From positions 62,001 to 126,000 of the forward strand of contig NZ_CP161919.1 in assembly GCF_040819555.1 (NCBI RefSeq): a stretch of 64,000 bases of DNA, written 5' to 3'. Positions 27,210 to 36,683 of the stretch are shown piece after piece. The position numbers were made by a program, and so were the translations under genes. The DNA is from Nitratireductor sp. GISD-1A_MAKvit (GTDB taxonomy: Bacteria > Pseudomonadota > Alphaproteobacteria > Rhizobiales > Rhizobiaceae). The stretch's first letter is position 1; each line of letters starts with the position of its first letter. The notes under the pieces are model-generated. The model did not search any database. It was not told the DNA's origin and saw only the letters and a list, made by a program, of their open reading frames with translations.

Positions 27210-27815
27210 ATGTCTCGCCGCTCGCTTTCAATACTGGCCGGCGCGGTTCTCGCGCTGGTCCTTGCAATCGTGGCTGTGGCGACGATGAACATCACTCCCG
27301 GCGGCAGGGCCGGCGGGGGGGCCGGCACCGCCGATATCGGCGGTGCGTTCACGCTCACCGGGGAGGACGGCGAGACTGTCACTGAGGCTGATTTCCTCGG
27401 CAAACCGACCGCGATCTTCTTCGGTTTCACCTTCTGCCCGGATGTTTGCCCGACCACGCTTTTCGAGCTGTCAGGCCTGATCGAGGCGTTGGGCCCCGAC
27501 GCAGATAAGCTGAACTACGCTTTCGTTTCGGTCGATTGGGAAAGGGACGGACCGGAGGACCTTGCCCGATACACATCGAGTTTCGACGACAGGATCAGGG
27601 GACTGGCTGGCACCGAGGAGCAGATCGAGGCGATCACCAAGGCCTATCGCGTCTACTACAAAAAGGTCCCAACGGAGGATGGCGATTACACGATCGATCA
27701 TACGGCGTCGGTCTATCTGATGGATGCTGAAGGCGGTTTCGTTGGCACGCTGTCCTATGGGGAAGCGCACGATTCCATGCTGGAGAAGCTGAAGCGTCTG
27801 GCAACGCAGAGCTGA
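27210..27815 (+). CDS. SCO1/SenC-family copper protein
   Basis: A 201-residue thioredoxin-fold protein, anchored by one N-terminal membrane segment, for CuA assembly in cytochrome c oxidase. Copper ligands are visible: FCPDVCP (CxxxC) and the distal His in IDHTASVYLMD. It directly follows PCuAC with an ATGA-type overlap once that gene's frame is restored, a common functional pair. Confidence 0.9.
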   Translation: MSRRSLSILAGAVLALVLAIVAVATMNITPGGRAGGGAGTADIGGAFTLTGEDGETVTEADFLGKPTAIFFGFTFCPDVCPTTLFELSGLIEALGPDADKLNYAFVSVDWERDGPEDLARYTSSFDDRIRGLAGTEEQIEAITKAYRVYYKKVPTEDGDYTIDHTASVYLMDAEGGFVGTLSYGEAHDSMLEKLKRLATQS

Positions 27816-27824
27816 GGGGGGATT

Positions 27825-29252
27825 ATGAATAACACCGATACACAGGCGCTCTCCGGCCTGCCGACGCACGAGGCGACCGGCAAGACGCTGACGCGCAAAT
27901 TCTATCTGGCGGCATGGCGCTGGCATTTCTATGCCGGTCTTTACGTGGCGCCTTTCCTGGCGATGCTCGCCATTACCGGGCTGATCATGCTCTGGGTGAG
28001 TGCGGTGGACGGGCGGGACGGCGAGAAGATTGCCGTGGCGCCGCAGGGCGAAGAGACCAGTATCCTCGCTCAGGCCTCGGCCGCACAAACGGTGCTGCAC
28101 GAAGGCCATGTGGTCGAATATATCGCGCCGACCGCAGCCGACCGCGCCGCCGTTTTCCGTGTCGATAGCGCAGGTGAGGCGATGATGGTTGCTGTCGACC
28201 CCTATACGGCCGAGGTGCTGGACATCTGGAACAGGCAGGCGGGCTGGTACGACTTCGCCTCTGATATTCACGGTACCCTGCTGATCGGCGATCTGGGGGA
28301 CCGGTTGATCGAGATCGCCGCCGGCTTCGGCATCGTGTTGATCGCCACGGGGCTTTATCTGTGGTGGCCGCGTGAGGGCCAAGGGCCCGGCAAGGCACTT
28401 CGCCCCGATCTCGATGCACGGGGCCGCTCCTTCTGGAAATCGCTGCACAAGACCACCGGGCTCTATGTCGCGGTGCTTCTCCTGATCTTTCTCCTCAGCG
28501 GGCTTTCATGGGCCGGCATCTGGGGGGAGAAGTTCGTTCAGGCGTGGAGCACCTTTCCGGCGGAGAAATGGGACAATGTTCCCCTGTCGGACAAGGCGCA
28601 TGCATCGCTCAATCATGGTGCGACAAAGGATGTGCCCTGGGCGCTGGAGCAGACACCGCTCCCTGCGTCGGGGTCGGAAGCCGGACGTGCCGGAGTGCCG
28701 GGCGCGGGCCCGTTCAATCTTGATCAGATCGTCGCATTTGGACGCAGCCTTGGCTATGAGGGGCGCTTTCGCGTCTCCACGCCGCGCGGAGATATGGGCG
28801 TGTGGACGCTCGCGCAGGATTCCATGAGCAATGATTCCGCCGACCCCACTTCTGACAGGACGGTCCATATCGACCAGTACACCGGCAATGTTCTCGCCGA
28901 TGTAGGTTTTGCCGACTACTCACCGGCGGGCAAAGCAATGGCTGTCGGCATCGCTTTCCATGAGGGCGACATGGGGCTGTGGAACCTCGTTCTGAACACG
29001 GTGTTCTGCCTGTCCGTCATCTTCCTGTCGGTAAGCGGGATCGTCATGTGGTGGATGCGCAGGCCCGCGCGCGCCTTGCGGCTCTCGGCGCCGCCCCTGC
29101 CAGCGAACCTGCCCTTGTGGAAGGGCGCCGTGGTGGTGATGCTGTTTGTCTCATTGCTGTTTCCACTGGTGGGCATCACATTGCTGGCGGTTCTTGCGCT
29201 TGACGTGCTGCTGATCCAGCGCATCAGGCCGCTTGCACGCCTTCTTGCCTAG
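27825..29252 (+). CDS. PepSY-associated TM-helix membrane protein
   Basis: A 475-residue membrane protein of the iron-regulated/PiuB-like PepSY group. Four or five membrane segments are visible: YVAPFLAMLAITGLIML, the GLYVAVLLLIFLLSGLSW region with KSLHKTTGLY before it, and two near the C-terminus. PepSY-type extracytoplasmic parts (DIHGTLLIGDLGDRLIEIAA, and VHIDQYTGNVLADVGF) lie between them. It starts 9 bp after SCO1, so it is co-expressed with the copper genes. The precise role is unknown. Confidence 0.82.
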   Translation: MNNTDTQALSGLPTHEATGKTLTRKFYLAAWRWHFYAGLYVAPFLAMLAITGLIMLWVSAVDGRDGEKIAVAPQGEETSILAQASAAQTVLHEGHVVEYIAPTAADRAAVFRVDSAGEAMMVAVDPYTAEVLDIWNRQAGWYDFASDIHGTLLIGDLGDRLIEIAAGFGIVLIATGLYLWWPREGQGPGKALRPDLDARGRSFWKSLHKTTGLYVAVLLLIFLLSGLSWAGIWGEKFVQAWSTFPAEKWDNVPLSDKAHASLNHGATKDVPWALEQTPLPASGSEAGRAGVPGAGPFNLDQIVAFGRSLGYEGRFRVSTPRGDMGVWTLAQDSMSNDSADPTSDRTVHIDQYTGNVLADVGFADYSPAGKAMAVGIAFHEGDMGLWNLVLNTVFCLSVIFLSVSGIVMWWMRRPARALRLSAPPLPANLPLWKGAVVVMLFVSLLFPLVGITLLAVLALDVLLIQRIRPLARLLA

Positions 29253-29342
29253 GGCGTAGCTTGAAAGTGGTATGGTAGGGTGGCGCTTTCCGATTGAGTG
29301 CCGCCCGCTCTCGTCCTATGATCGGAGTGAATGGAGAGTGCG

Positions 29343-29717
29343 ATGCAAAGCGAAAAACCCCCGAGAGTTTCGTCTCTGATCAACAAGGTTTTGGCCAATG
29401 CGCCGCAGCCGAACGACATTCGCCTTCTGGCACAGCGCCTGCATGACCACGCGCTCGAGCCGCGCTCGACGCCCGAGGAGACGCAGGCGCTTGTCGCGGA
29501 CCTGGGTTACAAGAACATCGCCGCTTTCTGCGAGGCTGCCGGTCTTCCCGGACATCTTGCCGATCGCTGGGAGCGGTTTGGCATTTCGGGCGAGATGCGG
29601 CAGGTTCTCCTGCTGCTGGCTGCCCAGCGCCGGGCGATGGTCGAGGCGGTGCGCGAATTCGAAGCCACCACGCATGTGGGGCTTGATGATTTCATGCGCG
29701 AGCGCGGCCTTATCTGA
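29343..29717 (+). CDS. Hypothetical protein, all-alpha, cytoplasmic
   Basis: 124 residues from the ATG at 29343, which has GGAGAG upstream; an ATG at 29331 is an alternative. It contains no membrane segment, no Cys cluster and no motif I recognise, and is predicted helical. It is convergent with the SorC regulator gene (15-bp gap) and 90 bp downstream of the copper group, so a link to copper is not established. Confidence 0.65.
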   Translation: MQSEKPPRVSSLINKVLANAPQPNDIRLLAQRLHDHALEPRSTPEETQALVADLGYKNIAAFCEAAGLPGHLADRWERFGISGEMRQVLLLLAAQRRAMVEAVREFEATTHVGLDDFMRERGLI

Positions 29718-29732
29718 TCGCTCGCGGGGAGT

Positions 29733-30743
29733 TCAAAGCCCCTCTTCATCCGCTTTTTCAAGCAGCATCTGCGCTGTCGCTGCATCGGTGATGAGTGCGG
29801 CTGCCGATACCGTGCGCAGCGCCGCAAGAATGGCGGAGACCTTCTGCTCGCCGCCTGCGGCCAGAATGACATGCGGAATGCGCGCCACCACATCGAGGTC
29901 TATGGCCATGATGCGCTGGTTGACCTCGTGGTCGACCATCTGGCCCGCCGCATCGACGAAGTAGCAGAGGATGTTTGCCACCGCGCCCTTGTCGCGCAGC
30001 GGCTTGATGAGCGCTCTGGGCACGATCCCGTGACGGAAAATCGTCGCTTCGGGTGAGACCGCTCCCACGGTCAGAAGCGCCATGTCGGCCCTGGCGGCGC
30101 GCTCTCGCACGTCGCGCAGGGATGGCTGCTCCCAGAGGCGTTCACGCAGATCCGGGTCATCCACCACAACGGGCGCGCTGATCTGGTAGCTGTCCACCTT
30201 GAAGCGTTCCGCCACCTTGGTTGCGACAATGGACGGATTGACCCATTTGGAATGCGGCAGGCTGCCCACCAGTCCGATGACTGTCGATCCTGCCAGATCG
30301 CGCTGCGCCATGAAGCTCAGGCTCGAATGCAGTGTCGCGCCACCGCCGATCGCCAGCGTCATGCCGGGCTTCATCTGCTCTTCGAGGTAGCGTGCCACCG
30401 CATGCCCGATCGAGCGCTCCAGATTATCCTCTTCCTCCGGAGCGGGCACCACGATGGCGCTTTTCAGGCCCCAGCGCTTCTCCAGCCGGCGCTCAAGCGC
30501 CACCTGCTCGGCAGTGTCGGCGTTGATGGTGGTCACCACCATGTGGCTCTCTGCACTGGCGGCGAGCGCCCGCATGACCTTCATCCGGCTTACGTTCAGC
30601 AGGCTGGCGATCTTTTCCTGCGTCAGGCCCTCCACGTGATAAAGCCAGGCCATCTTCACGTTTATATCGGCGGAAGACAGCGTCGGCTCGTCTGCCGGAT
30701 TCTGTTTGCTTTTTCGCGGCACAGCGGTGATTCCCTCTCTCAT
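29733..30743 (-). CDS. SorC/DeoR-type sugar-binding transcriptional regulator
   Basis: A 336-residue regulator. An N-terminal HTH (KMAWLYHVEGLTQEKIASLLNVSRMKVMRAL) is followed by a SorC-type phosphosugar-binding domain (AIGGGATLHSSLSF, VIGLVGSLPHS, VANILCYFVDAAGQMVDHEVN). It is divergent from an Fbp-like ABC operon across a 208-bp region with two palindromes, and so probably controls that operon in response to a phosphorylated ligand. Confidence 0.88.
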   Translation of the reverse strand: MREGITAVPRKSKQNPADEPTLSSADINVKMAWLYHVEGLTQEKIASLLNVSRMKVMRALAASAESHMVVTTINADTAEQVALERRLEKRWGLKSAIVVPAPEEEDNLERSIGHAVARYLEEQMKPGMTLAIGGGATLHSSLSFMAQRDLAGSTVIGLVGSLPHSKWVNPSIVATKVAERFKVDSYQISAPVVVDDPDLRERLWEQPSLRDVRERAARADMALLTVGAVSPEATIFRHGIVPRALIKPLRDKGAVANILCYFVDAAGQMVDHEVNQRIMAIDLDVVARIPHVILAAGGEQKVSAILAALRTVSAAALITDAATAQMLLEKADEEGL

Positions 30744-30823
30744 CGCGGGAGAATGCTAGCACAATGCAACGGTCGCAACGGCTGTTTGCAGGCCAAAAAT
30801 GCGAAATTTTATTGCGTTCTTTT

Positions 30824-30846
30824 GTTATTGACGAATAACATATGTT
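30824..30846. promoter_or_regulatory. Overlapping palindromes, likely SorC operator
   Basis: GTTATTGACGAATAAC (6-bp arms, 30824-30839) overlaps the perfect palindrome AACATATGTT (30837-30846). They lie in the divergent region about 80 bp upstream of the SorC ATG and 106 bp upstream of the binding-protein gene. Confidence 0.45.
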
Positions 30847-30868
30847 CATATTCAATGTACGAGCGCTT

Positions 30869-30886
30869 TTGTTACAAGCCTGTCAT
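30869..30886 (+). promoter_or_regulatory. Pho-box-like site upstream of the Fbp-type ABC/MBL/SurE operon
   Basis: TTGTTACAAGCCTGTCAT matches CTGTCATAAATCTGTCAT at 13 of 18 positions, with a perfect CTGTCAT in the second half. It sits 66 bp before the binding-protein ATG. Co-regulation with the ugp operon by PhoB would make sense of the SurE nucleotidase gene. Confidence 0.45.
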
Positions 30887-30951
30887 ATTGCGCATGCAGG
30901 GGAGGAGCTCCGGCACCAGGTGACCGGAGATGCAAACAGAGGAGTTACCCC

Positions 30952-31932
30952 ATGGGACGCCAGTCCACGATTCGTTCGGTTGCCTTTGCAGCCGCATTGC
31001 TCACATCCACCGCGGCATTCGCCGAGAACCTCGTTCTCTACACGTCGCAGCCCGATGCCGATGCTGCAGAGACCGTCGATGCCTTCAAGGCAGCAAACCC
31101 CGGCGTAGAGGTCGAGATCTTCCGTTCGGGTACCAGCGACCTGATGACCAAGCTCGCGGCCGAATTCGCAGCCGGCAGCCCGCAGCCTGACGTGCTTCTG
31201 ATCGCCGATGCGGTGAGCATGGAAACGCTCAAGAAGGACGGCCGCCTGATGGCCTATCCCGACGCCAATGTCGAAGGGTTCGAGAAAGCCGCCTATGATG
31301 CCGAGAAGACCTATTTCGGCTCCAAGCTCATCACCACCGGCATTGCCTACAACACCGCAGCGGCAGAAAAGCCCGAGCATTGGTCCGACCTGACCGGCGA
31401 GGCCTACAAGGATCTCACCATCATGCCGAGCCCGCTTTATTCGGGTGCTGCAGCCTATCTCCTGTCCGCCTTCGTCAACCGTGACGATCTCGGCTGGGAT
31501 TATTTTGAGAAGCTGAAGGAAAACGGCCATGTCGCCGTGCGCGGCAATGGTGCGGTCCTCAAGTCCGTGGCAAGCGGTGAGAAGGCTTATGGCATGCTCG
31601 TCGACTTCATGGCCATGAACGCCAAGAAGGACGGCTCGCCCATCGAGTTCGTTTTCCCCGAGGAAGGCGTAACTGCCGTCACCGAGCCGGTCGCCATCAT
31701 GTCGACCGCCAAAAACCCGGACACCGCAAAGAAGTTCGTCGACTTCATTCTCTCCGACGACGGCCAGAAGCTGGCGCTGAAGCAGGGCTATCTGCCGGCA
31801 AAGCCTTCGGTCGGTTCGCCGGACTGGCTGCCCGAGGGCACCGAGATCAACGTCATGACCGTTGATGTGAAGAAAGTTGTCGATGAGATCGCCGGCAACA
31901 AGGAGAAATTCTCCTCCATGTTCGGTGGCTAA
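30952..31932 (+). CDS. Fbp/ThiB-type ABC transporter substrate-binding protein
   Basis: A 326-residue periplasmic binding protein of the Fe(3+)/2-aminoethylphosphonate/thiamin-phosphate group. The signal peptide ends at TAAFA; then come LVLYTSQPDADAAETVDAFK and the LLIADAVSMETLKKDGRLM block. The Tyr pair used by ferric-binding proteins was not identified, so an anionic organic ligand (phosphonate or phosphate ester) is more likely than iron. This is inferred, helped by the Pho-box-like site and the SurE neighbour. Confidence 0.88.
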   Translation: MGRQSTIRSVAFAAALLTSTAAFAENLVLYTSQPDADAAETVDAFKAANPGVEVEIFRSGTSDLMTKLAAEFAAGSPQPDVLLIADAVSMETLKKDGRLMAYPDANVEGFEKAAYDAEKTYFGSKLITTGIAYNTAAAEKPEHWSDLTGEAYKDLTIMPSPLYSGAAAYLLSAFVNRDDLGWDYFEKLKENGHVAVRGNGAVLKSVASGEKAYGMLVDFMAMNAKKDGSPIEFVFPEEGVTAVTEPVAIMSTAKNPDTAKKFVDFILSDDGQKLALKQGYLPAKPSVGSPDWLPEGTEINVMTVDVKKVVDEIAGNKEKFSSMFGG

Positions 31933-31943
31933 GGAAAAACCTT

Positions 31944-33648
31944 ATGACCGCAATTCGCAAGGAACGTCAGGGCCAGGATATGGCCCTGACAGCGGGGATC
32001 GTCGCGCTTATCGTCATCTTCTCGCTGTTGCCCATGGCGCGGCTTCTGCAGGAAATCATCCTGCCTGGCGGTCAGTTCTCGCTTGATGTCATTCGCAATG
32101 GCCTGATCGATGAAACCACCTGGCGCGCCACCTGGAACACACTGGTGGTCGGCCTTGGCGGAACGATTTTCGCCCTCGTTCTGGGCGTGGCCGTGGCCAT
32201 TCTCGTTTCACTGTCGGATGTGCGCCAGCGTCAGGCTTTCGTCCTGTGCTTCGTCACGCCGCTCATGATTGCGCCGCAGGTGACCGCGCTCGCCTGGCTC
32301 CAGCTCTTTGGCCCTTCCAGCCCGCTTTTGAACATGCTGGGCATGGCGCCACCGCTTGGCACGCGCAATCCGCTCTATTCGCCCGAAGGGATCATCTTCC
32401 TGCTCGGCATCCAGTATGCGCCGCTCGTTTTCCTGATCGTGCGTGCCGGCATGCGGAAACTGCCGCGTGAGCTGGTTGAGGCCGCGCAGTCGAGCGGGGG
32501 CCGGCTGGGTCCGGGTGCTCGGCACCATCATCCTCCCATTGATGACGCCGTCCATCGTCGGTGCCGCAGCACTCACCTTCGTCTCCTGTGTCGGCAATTT
32601 CGGCATTCCGGCCTTCCTGGGTATCCCGGCAAACTATCTCGTTCTGCCCACGCTCATCTATCAGCGCCTGGCCGGCGGTGGTCCGGATGTGCTCTCCGAG
32701 GTCGCGTTCCTGTCGGTGCTGATTGGTGTCATTGCCATGATCGGCATTGTCATGCAGGATCGCATCGCCAGCCGTCGCGACTTTCGCATCACCTCCACGT
32801 CGCTGCCCGCTGCACCCTATCAGCTTGGCGCCTGGCGCCTGCCGGTAGAGTTCGGCATGTGGGCCCTGATTGCCATCATCCTTGTTCTGCCGCTGGTGGG
32901 GCTGATCCTCACCTCGCTGGTTCGAGGCTATGGCGTGACGCTGACAGCCGAAACAGCCACGCTGGAGAACTACTATTTCGTCGTCTTCCAGCACGCGGCG
33001 GCAAGCCGTGCTTTCCTGAACAGTCTCTATCTCTCGGCAGGGGCCTCCATCTTCGCCGTCTTTGTGGCGATCCCGCTCGGCTATGTGATTGCCTGGGGCA
33101 ACAAGCGCTGGATCAAGGCGCTCAACCTTGCGATCGAGCTGCCCTATGCGCTGCCGGGTGTGGTGCTGGCGATTGCCTCGCTGCTCCTGTTCCTGAAGCC
33201 CATGCCGATCACCGGCATCCAGATATACAACACGGTCTGGATCATCCTCTACGCCTATCTCGCGCGCTTCCTGATCCTGGCCGTGCGGCCGACGATCACG
33301 GGCTATTTCCAGCTCGACCGGGCGCTTGAGGAGGCGGCACAGGTGGCCGGTGCCGGCCTGTTCACACGGATGCGCACCATCATCTTTCCGCTCATCGCTC
33401 CGGCGGCCATTGCCGGCGGCCTGCTGATCTTCATGACGGCACTGTGTGAGCTGACGGTGTCAGCACTCCTTTGGTCCTCCGGTTCGGAGACCATCGGCGT
33501 TGTCATCTTCTCCTTCGAACAGGGTGGCGATTCCAAATATGCGGCGGCGGTCTCCGCCATCATGGTCGCAACCACCTTCCTTCTGATGCTGCTCGCCAGC
33601 CTCTTTGCAAACAAACTACCGGACGGAGTTCTCCCATGGCGGGACTGA
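31944..33648 (+). pseudogene. Fbp/ThiP-type two-domain ABC permease, one frameshift (probably a sequence error)
   Basis: A double-length permease with two six-helix halves: EAA-like loops ELVEAAQSSGAGWVRVLGTI (restored) and ALEEAAQVAGAGLFTRMRTI. The frame breaks in GGGGG 32496-32500, inside the first EAA loop; removing one G restores 567 residues and the 3n+1 span. As read there are two overlapping fragments. It lies 11 bp after the binding protein and overlaps the ATPase gene. Confidence 0.86.
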
Positions 33649-34715
33649 GCATTAAGAACGTCACCAAAACCTTTGGCGAGGCCAAGGCCCTCGACAATGT
33701 TTCCATCGATGTCGCGGATGGCGAGTTCCTCGCTGTTCTCGGACCCTCGGGATGCGGCAAGACCACGCTTTTGCGCATGATTGCCGGCTTTGAGAATGTC
33801 ACCGGGGGCAATATCTACATTGGCGACCGCGAGGTTTCATCGGCAGAGGCGAACATCCCGCCGGAAAAACGCCGCGTCGGCATCGTGTTCCAGAACTATG
33901 CGCTGTGGCCGCACATGACGGTGTCGGAAAACATCGGCTATGCGCTCAAGGTGGCGCGCGTTTCAAAAGCCGAGCGTGAAGAGCGCGTGAAAAACGCCCT
34001 CGCGCTCGTCAACATGGAGCAGTATGGCGACCGTCGTCCGGCCAATCTGTCAGGCGGTCAGCGGCAGCGCGTGGCGCTGGCACGGTGTCTCGTGGCGGAG
34101 CCGCGGCTCGTGCTGTTCGACGAACCGCTGGCCAATCTCGACGTGCATCTGCGCGCTTCGATGGAAGACGAATTCGCTGACTTCCACAAGCGCACGGGCA
34201 CGACCATTCTCTACATCACCCACGACCAGGCCGAGGCCATGGCGCTGGCAGATCGCATTGCGGTCATGGATCACGGTCGCCTCATGCAGCTTGCCACGCC
34301 GCGCGAGCTCTATCATGAGCCGGCCAACGAGATGGTCGCTTCATTCATCTCGCAGGGCATGGTCCTGCCGGCCAATGTCGAAACGGCGGAAGCCGATGGC
34401 CAGTGCCGCGTCACCGTTCTGGGGCAGGAGCTGATCGTTCGCTGTCGCAAGGGCGAGAAACCCCGCAAGGATGCGCGCATCTGCTGCCGTGCTTCACAGA
34501 TCCAGTCTGTTGGCGCCAGCCAACCGGGCTTCGAGGGCACCATCACGCGGGCGGTTTATCGCGGCGGTTCGGCGCGCATCGAGTTCGAGCCCGAGGCGGC
34601 TCCGCATCTCGGTCTGCATTTCGATCAGCCCGACCCGGTAACCTTTGAGGCGGGACAGCGGGCAAGGCTTGCGATCACTTCGGGCTGGCTCATTCCCGCC
34701 GACGGGGCTGCCTGA
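33636..34715 (+). CDS. Fbp/PotA-type ABC transporter ATP-binding protein
   Basis: A 359-residue ATPase: Walker A ([16 protein letters not shown]), Q-loop (FQNYALWPHMTV), signature ([14 protein letters not shown]), Walker B (LVLFDEPLANLDVHLR), H-loop (YITHDQ) and a C-terminal TOBE domain. The start at 33636 overlaps the permease stop. A longer open frame reaches 33471 but lies within the permease gene. It energises the importer encoded just upstream. Confidence 0.92.
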   Translation: MAGLSIKNVTKTFGEAKALDNVSIDVADGEFLAVLGPSGCGKTTLLRMIAGFENVTGGNIYIGDREVSSAEANIPPEKRRVGIVFQNYALWPHMTVSENIGYALKVARVSKAEREERVKNALALVNMEQYGDRRPANLSGGQRQRVALARCLVAEPRLVLFDEPLANLDVHLRASMEDEFADFHKRTGTTILYITHDQAEAMALADRIAVMDHGRLMQLATPRELYHEPANEMVASFISQGMVLPANVETAEADGQCRVTVLGQELIVRCRKGEKPRKDARICCRASQIQSVGASQPGFEGTITRAVYRGGSARIEFEPEAAPHLGLHFDQPDPVTFEAGQRARLAITSGWLIPADGAA

Positions 34716-35902
34716 TGCTGCAGGTCGATCTTCAGGGCGGTTTCGGTGAGAAAGGGCGCACCAGTGTTGTCGTCAGCGACGGCAACACATGTGTCATGCT
34801 TGATGCCGGCATAAAGGTGGGCGCGACAGGGGATGAATATTATCCTGTGCTCGCCCGCCCGATTGGCGAGATCGACGCCCTTTTCATTTCCCACGCTCAT
34901 GAAGATCACATCGGTGCGCTGTGCCACCTGCTGCGGCAGGGATATACCGGCCCGATATACATGACCGAGGAAACGCGCACGGAGATGCCTGCAACGCTCG
35001 CACAATATGCGGACCCGGCAGATCTTGCGGATTTCTCTCCGCTTGTAGAGCAGATCCGCCTGTTCCGACCAGGTGAAGCGTTGACCGTCGGCGCACTGAG
35101 CGTGGCGACCGGTGCCTCCGGCCATGTGGTCGGTGGCGTCTGGTTTTCGGTTGAGGCGGCGGGACAGCGCGTTGTCTACAGCGCCGACATCGTGCCCGAG
35201 AGTGCGGTGTTCCCCATGCAGCCATTGCCTGTCTGCGACCTGCTCATTCTCGATGCGTCCTACGGCGCCGACCCCATCCCGGGGGCGGAGCGTGCCGGGC
35301 AGATTGGAGAATGGGTTGTAGGATATGCCGATGGCTGTCTCCTTCCCACACCGCTTTCGGGCCGCTCACTCGAACTGATTGCGGCAATCAACGTGCCTTT
35401 TGCAATCGAGGCCGGCATGCGTGAGGCGCTGTCGGCGCAGATCCATGCGCCTGACGCCGTGCATAAGGATCGCGTGGCCATCCTTTCACAGCGGCTGAAG
35501 TCCGCGCGCGACTGGACTGTCGACGAACCCCTTCCGTCCTGTCCGCTGCTCGTCCATGACGGGATGGGCGTGGCAGGTCCTTCCCGCCCCGCGCTCGAAG
35601 CGGCGGAGAAGTCCGGCTTTCCCATTCTCCTGAGCGGGCATCTGCCGGCGGGCTCTCCCGGTGCGCGGCTTGTCGATGAGGGCAAGGCCGCCTGGATCCG
35701 CATGCCGACACATCCCACACTGCCCGAAAACATTGCCCTTTGGGAGGCGGCAGGCCGCCCGCGACTGATCGGCCATTCCTGCGACGCGGCCGCACTTGAA
35801 GCGCTGCGTCAGCACATCCCCGCTCTCATGGCCGGTGCCCGCACCGGCGACACACACCAGATTGATGAAGAGACGACACATGCGCATTCTGATTTCCAAT
35901 GA
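34715..35902 (+). CDS. MBL-fold metallohydrolase, beta-CASP-like architecture
   Basis: A 395-residue enzyme with the metal motif SHAHEDH (about residues 65-71), ASGHVVGG, YSADIVPES and LIGHSC near the end. The layout, with an inserted domain after the metal core, recalls RNase J/beta-CASP-type proteins, but it is shorter and sits in a transport operon. It could open a cyclic or diester phosphate, like the MBL enzyme PhnP in phosphonate use. Its ATG overlaps the ATPase stop and its end overlaps surE by 23 bp. Confidence 0.8.
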   Translation: MLQVDLQGGFGEKGRTSVVVSDGNTCVMLDAGIKVGATGDEYYPVLARPIGEIDALFISHAHEDHIGALCHLLRQGYTGPIYMTEETRTEMPATLAQYADPADLADFSPLVEQIRLFRPGEALTVGALSVATGASGHVVGGVWFSVEAAGQRVVYSADIVPESAVFPMQPLPVCDLLILDASYGADPIPGAERAGQIGEWVVGYADGCLLPTPLSGRSLELIAAINVPFAIEAGMREALSAQIHAPDAVHKDRVAILSQRLKSARDWTVDEPLPSCPLLVHDGMGVAGPSRPALEAAEKSGFPILLSGHLPAGSPGARLVDEGKAAWIRMPTHPTLPENIALWEAAGRPRLIGHSCDAAALEALRQHIPALMAGARTGDTHQIDEETTHAHSDFQ

Positions 35903-36632
35903 CGACGGCATCGAAGCTCCCGGCATTGCACTGGCAGCACAGGCGGCATCCCGCCTGAGCGACGATGTCTGGGTGGTCGCGCCCGATGGCAAGCGCACGG
36001 CGGCCGGCCCGTCGCTCACCGTTGCGCGTCCGCTCACAATGCGCCGTCTCGCAGAGCGCCGCTATTCCTGCTCGGGCACTCCGGCAGACTGCATCGTCAC
36101 CTCCATGGGCTGGCTTTTCAAGGATGGTCAGAAGCCCGATCTCGTGGTCGCGGGTGTCAATGACGGGCGCAATGTGGGTGAAGATCTCGCCTATTCCGGC
36201 ACGCTTGGCGTTGCCCGCGAGGCCACCTTCTGGGGCATCCCTGCCATCGGTTTCTCCCGTGTGAAAGAGGCAAACGTGCGGGAAGGGGATGCAGCCTGGC
36301 TGGCGCATTTCATCGAGCGCTTGTGGCAGACCCGCAGCGAATGGGCAATCGAAGGGCACTGGCTGAGTGTGAACCTCCCGGCTGATCTGCCGGCGCCCGT
36401 CACCCAGCCTGTCATCGGTCGCGACAAGATTGCCCGCAAGGCCGAGGTCGTCCGGGAAAATGGCGACGAGACCGAGCTCATCGTTCCTCGCGGTCGCGAA
36501 CATGCGAGCCGCAAGGGTGATGAAAACAGTCTCATCGCTGAAGGTTTTGCGACGATGAACCGGCTCAACTGGTTTGGCGAAACCCAGCTTCCCGGTGCCT
36601 TCATGGAAGGTTTGAGAGCGGCGACGAAATAG
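35880..36632 (+). CDS. surE: SurE-family 5'/3'-nucleotidase
   Basis: A 250-residue metal-dependent phosphatase of nucleoside monophosphates. Active-site motifs are intact: ILISNDDGIEAPG, the Ser of GPSLTVARPL, and VAGVNDGRNVGEDLAYSGTLGVAREA. In most alphaproteobacteria surE sits with serS/pcm; here it ends a phosphate-type ABC operon and overlaps the MBL gene, so it may be a specialised paralogue that removes phosphate from an imported ester. Confidence 0.88.
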   Translation: MRILISNDDGIEAPGIALAAQAASRLSDDVWVVAPDGKRTAAGPSLTVARPLTMRRLAERRYSCSGTPADCIVTSMGWLFKDGQKPDLVVAGVNDGRNVGEDLAYSGTLGVAREATFWGIPAIGFSRVKEANVREGDAAWLAHFIERLWQTRSEWAIEGHWLSVNLPADLPAPVTQPVIGRDKIARKAEVVRENGDETELIVPRGREHASRKGDENSLIAEGFATMNRLNWFGETQLPGAFMEGLRAATK

Positions 36633-36643
36633 AAGCGCTGTCC

Positions 36644-36672
36644 TCGTTTCGCGATGGAAACCTGCGAAACGA
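36644..36672. terminator. Stem-loop between convergent surE and the toxin-like gene
   Basis: TCGTTTCGC pairs with GCGAAACGA (9 bp, 11-nt loop) between two convergent stop codons. There is no T-run on either strand, so any termination would be weak or Rho-assisted. Confidence 0.4.
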
Positions 36673-36683
36673 TGGCCGCTCCG

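Noticed and set aside
30952..34715. Assignment of the Fbp-type transporter to iron uptake
   Set aside because: I could not place the Tyr-Tyr iron ligands in the binding protein, and the SurE, MBL and Pho-box-like context points to phosphorus. It remains open.
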